Shown here: piece after piece, positions 62,482 to 64,000 of the stretch
How the letters are laid out: each line of letters begins with the position of its first letter
Position numbering within the stretch: position 1 is the stretch's first letter
Assembly (NCBI RefSeq): GCF_028401385.1
Contig: NZ_JAQOMR010000001.1
Location: 1,738,501-1,802,500, forward strand
Direction of reading: 5' to 3'
DNA from: Marinicella algicola
GTDB lineage: Bacteria > Pseudomonadota > Gammaproteobacteria > Xanthomonadales > Marinicellaceae
Length of the DNA: 64,000 nt
Position numbers and translations under genes: made by a program
The notes under the pieces: model-generated
What the model was told of the DNA's origin: nothing
What the model saw: only the letters and a program-made list of their open reading frames with translations
Databases searched by the model: none

Positions 62482-64000
62482 TCATCACCCGGGTCGGTAG
62501 ACGATCGCGATGGACCATGCGCTCGCCCTTCGGCGATTATGCCTGACGCAGCTCCAGCGGCGCATTCCAGGAGAAGCTTTTCGTAGTCGACAGTCCCGCT
62601 ATTGCGGTTGATCTCGTCGAATAGCCACTTCAGATAGGGTTCGACCCTGACCCTGTTCAGCTTGCAGGTCTCGACGATCGAGGACAGGATTGCCCATGCC
62701 TCGAACCCTTCATCGCTGCCGACGAAGAGGGCATTCTTTGCGAGCAGCTTCGTCGGTTTGAACAGGCGTTCGACAGCGTTCGTATCGAGATCGATACGCC
62801 CGTTATCAACGAACATGGTCAGGCCTGCCCAATGACTGAGGACATAGAGGATGGCCTTGCGCATGCCGTTGTTGACGACATGGATTTCAGCGAGCTCGAT
62901 GAGCCTGCATCGCAGCCGGTCGAGTATCGGTTGTGACAGTTTTCGTCTCACCGATCGTCGATGATCGGGCGGTTTGCCATTGATGTCACCCTCGACGGCG
63001 TAAAGTTCGGCGATGATCTGGATGATGTCATCAGCATCCGGCGTTTTGTTGGCATCAAACTCGTCGGTGAACTTGCGCCGCGCATGGCTCCAGCATTTCG
63101 GTGACTTGATGCCCGCAACACAGGTGCCCGGCGTTCCGAGCCGTCCATAGCCGGAATAGGCATCCGTCTGTACGATGGCGGTCATGCCTGAAAGAATTTC
63201 ATGGATGCGTTTCATCGATCGCGTCGGGCCGACATAGTAGATGACCAGCGGCGTTCGGTTGCCGCCGAAAGAGCGATCGTCATGATGAAGGGCGTACAGG
63301 TAAACCTGGCGTGCTCTGCCCCGACCCGGATCGAGCTCCTTCAGGGGCTTTCGTCCATGAACAGCCGCCAGCTTTCGGACCGTGCTTCACGCTCGATCCG
63401 TTGCCACATGGGAAGGAGAGCGCCGAGTGCCACCGCCGTTGCCCAGCGCATCAGCGTGGAACGCGGAGAATTTATACCACAAGCCTCGAAAAGCCGCTCC
63501 TGCCTGTACCAGGGAGATACCAATCAAACCGCATGGCGATCGAATGCGCCAGGAAGCCATTGCTGAAGGTGGTCCCCCTGATCAGCGCCGGTTCAAAGGG
63601 CGTGCCGACCATCTTCCCCTGAAGGCAACGATATTTCGGGTATTTGCGAACAGCGATATAGTATTTCGCGGGAATTACCTCCGGCGTCTCCTTGATGTCA
63701 TAATCACGGATCGTTCCGCCACAACCGCAGGGACAGAGACCGTCCTTGGTACCCATGTAGAATTCACGCCGCTCGAGATGGGGCGGCCATGCGCGCGCGC
63801 CGCGCCCGGACCGGTTTCGCGGCTTTTTCTCCGAGGTTGTTGTTCCTTCGGCCTGCGCGGTCTGCCCGGCGAACCCATCGGTGCCTTCGGCAGGTTTGCC
63901 CTCTCCAGTCTCTGGCTGACCATAGGAACCCGCGCCGGACTTGCCTCTATCTTTGCCTTTCTGGGGATTGGTATCGGCGCTCGGGCCGAATTTCATCTTG
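62482..64000 (-). mobile_element. IS66-family element, partial (runs off window)
   Basis: It contains the tnpC transposase. Its downstream end is replaced or hit by IS3 copy 2 about 55 bases after the tnpC stop. The left-hand genes tnpA and tnpB and the far end, if present, lie beyond 64000. Confidence 0.75.
62537..64000 (-). CDS. tnpC: IS66-family transposase TnpC, 5' partial, three frame breaks
   Basis: Visible parts: end of the N-terminal region (KFGPSADTNPQKGKDR), zinc-binding domain (LCPCGCGGTIRDYDIKETPE, KYPKYRCLQG), DDE domain (VQTDAYSGYGRL, KCWSHARRKFTDEFDANKTP, RIDLDTNAVERLFKPTKLLA) and the typical C-terminus (WAILSSIVETCKLNRVRVEP). Breaks: GGG 63512-63514 (restores DWYLPWYRQERLFEACG), GGGG 63344-63347 (restores MDESPLKELDPGRGRARQ), and about 62570, where two missing bases restore the hallmark end LLPWNAPLELRQA and a TAA at 62537. 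As written, the frame instead runs into IS3 orfA. Confidence 0.82.

Noticed and set aside
62022..63215. Apparent TnpC-OrfA chimeric protein joining IS66 and IS3
   Set aside because: TnpC should end at LLPWNAPLELRQA (stop 62537); the read-through follows from missing bases near 62570.
1..64000. Programmed frameshifting or recoding as the reason for the split genes
   Set aside because: The sites differ, lack common slippery heptamers or stimulatory structures, and occur in unrelated families that are not known to shift.
1..64000. rRNA, tRNA or CRISPR arrays
   Set aside because: No clover-leaf with a conserved T-loop, no rRNA core sequence and no regularly spaced repeats were seen in any intergenic gap.

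Overview
The window reads as accessory, catabolism-rich DNA from an alphaproteobacterium, most likely of the order Hyphomicrobiales (Rhizobium/Brucella/Ochrobactrum-like). This is inferred from the melA operon with an oligopeptide-type alpha-galactoside transporter, a carnitine dehydrogenase fused to a thioesterase as in rhizobia, and the IS3, IS5 and IS66 types. Most of it is GC-rich. The stretch around 58.9-61.0 kb is clearly AT-richer.

Layout. (1) 1-7463, plus strand: periplasmic binding protein, two permeases and a double ATPase of an Opp-type ABC importer, then the NAD-dependent GH4 alpha-galactosidase MelA. (2) 7957-18656: a carnitine catabolism locus. A divergent AraC/GATase-type regulator (cdhR) and a minus-strand operon encode a dehydrocarnitine cleavage enzyme (cdhC), a fused carnitine dehydrogenase/betainyl-CoA thioesterase (cdhA-cdhB), an Opp-type importer with a Tat-exported binding protein, an SDR dehydrogenase and a quinone-reductase-like protein. 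(3) 18791-30733: aldose epimerase, transketolase, RidA, and a sugar operon (GntR regulator, esterase, CUT1 transporter, TIM-barrel isomerase, Gfo/Idh oxidoreductase) with the transporter ATPase divergent. (4) 30843-33328: a large MscS channel. (5) 33905-52076: a glycan locus with GH105, an unrecognised 831-residue protein, a HAD protein with an unknown N-terminal domain, an Opp-type importer, a LacI regulator, GH38 alpha-mannosidase, GH28 and a PHP-type hydrolase. (6) 52.4-64 kb: an IS-rich junction with a truncated racemase, rnk, a recombinase remnant interrupted by an IS5 element, two inverted IS3 copies flanking a DbpA-like RNA helicase and an OafA-type acyltransferase, a LysR fragment, and an IS66 transposase running off the window.

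One property colours every gene call. About 45 single-base frame breaks cut otherwise well-conserved genes, nearly all at short homopolymer runs and nearly all as a missing base. Restoring one base at each site gives full-length proteins and regular operon overlaps. I therefore annotate these genes as single CDSs with the break noted, and treat the breaks as probable sequencing errors rather than gene decay. True remnants (racemase, recombinase, IS3 orfB, LysR) are truncated, not merely shifted.

Working model: four ABC importers feed dedicated enzymes. MelA splits alpha-galactosides. The Cdh enzymes convert carnitine to glycine betaine. The CUT1 system delivers a sugar to an isomerase/oxidoreductase pair. 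The glycan locus imports and trims pectin-like and mannose-containing oligosaccharides. I found no rRNA, tRNA or CRISPR.
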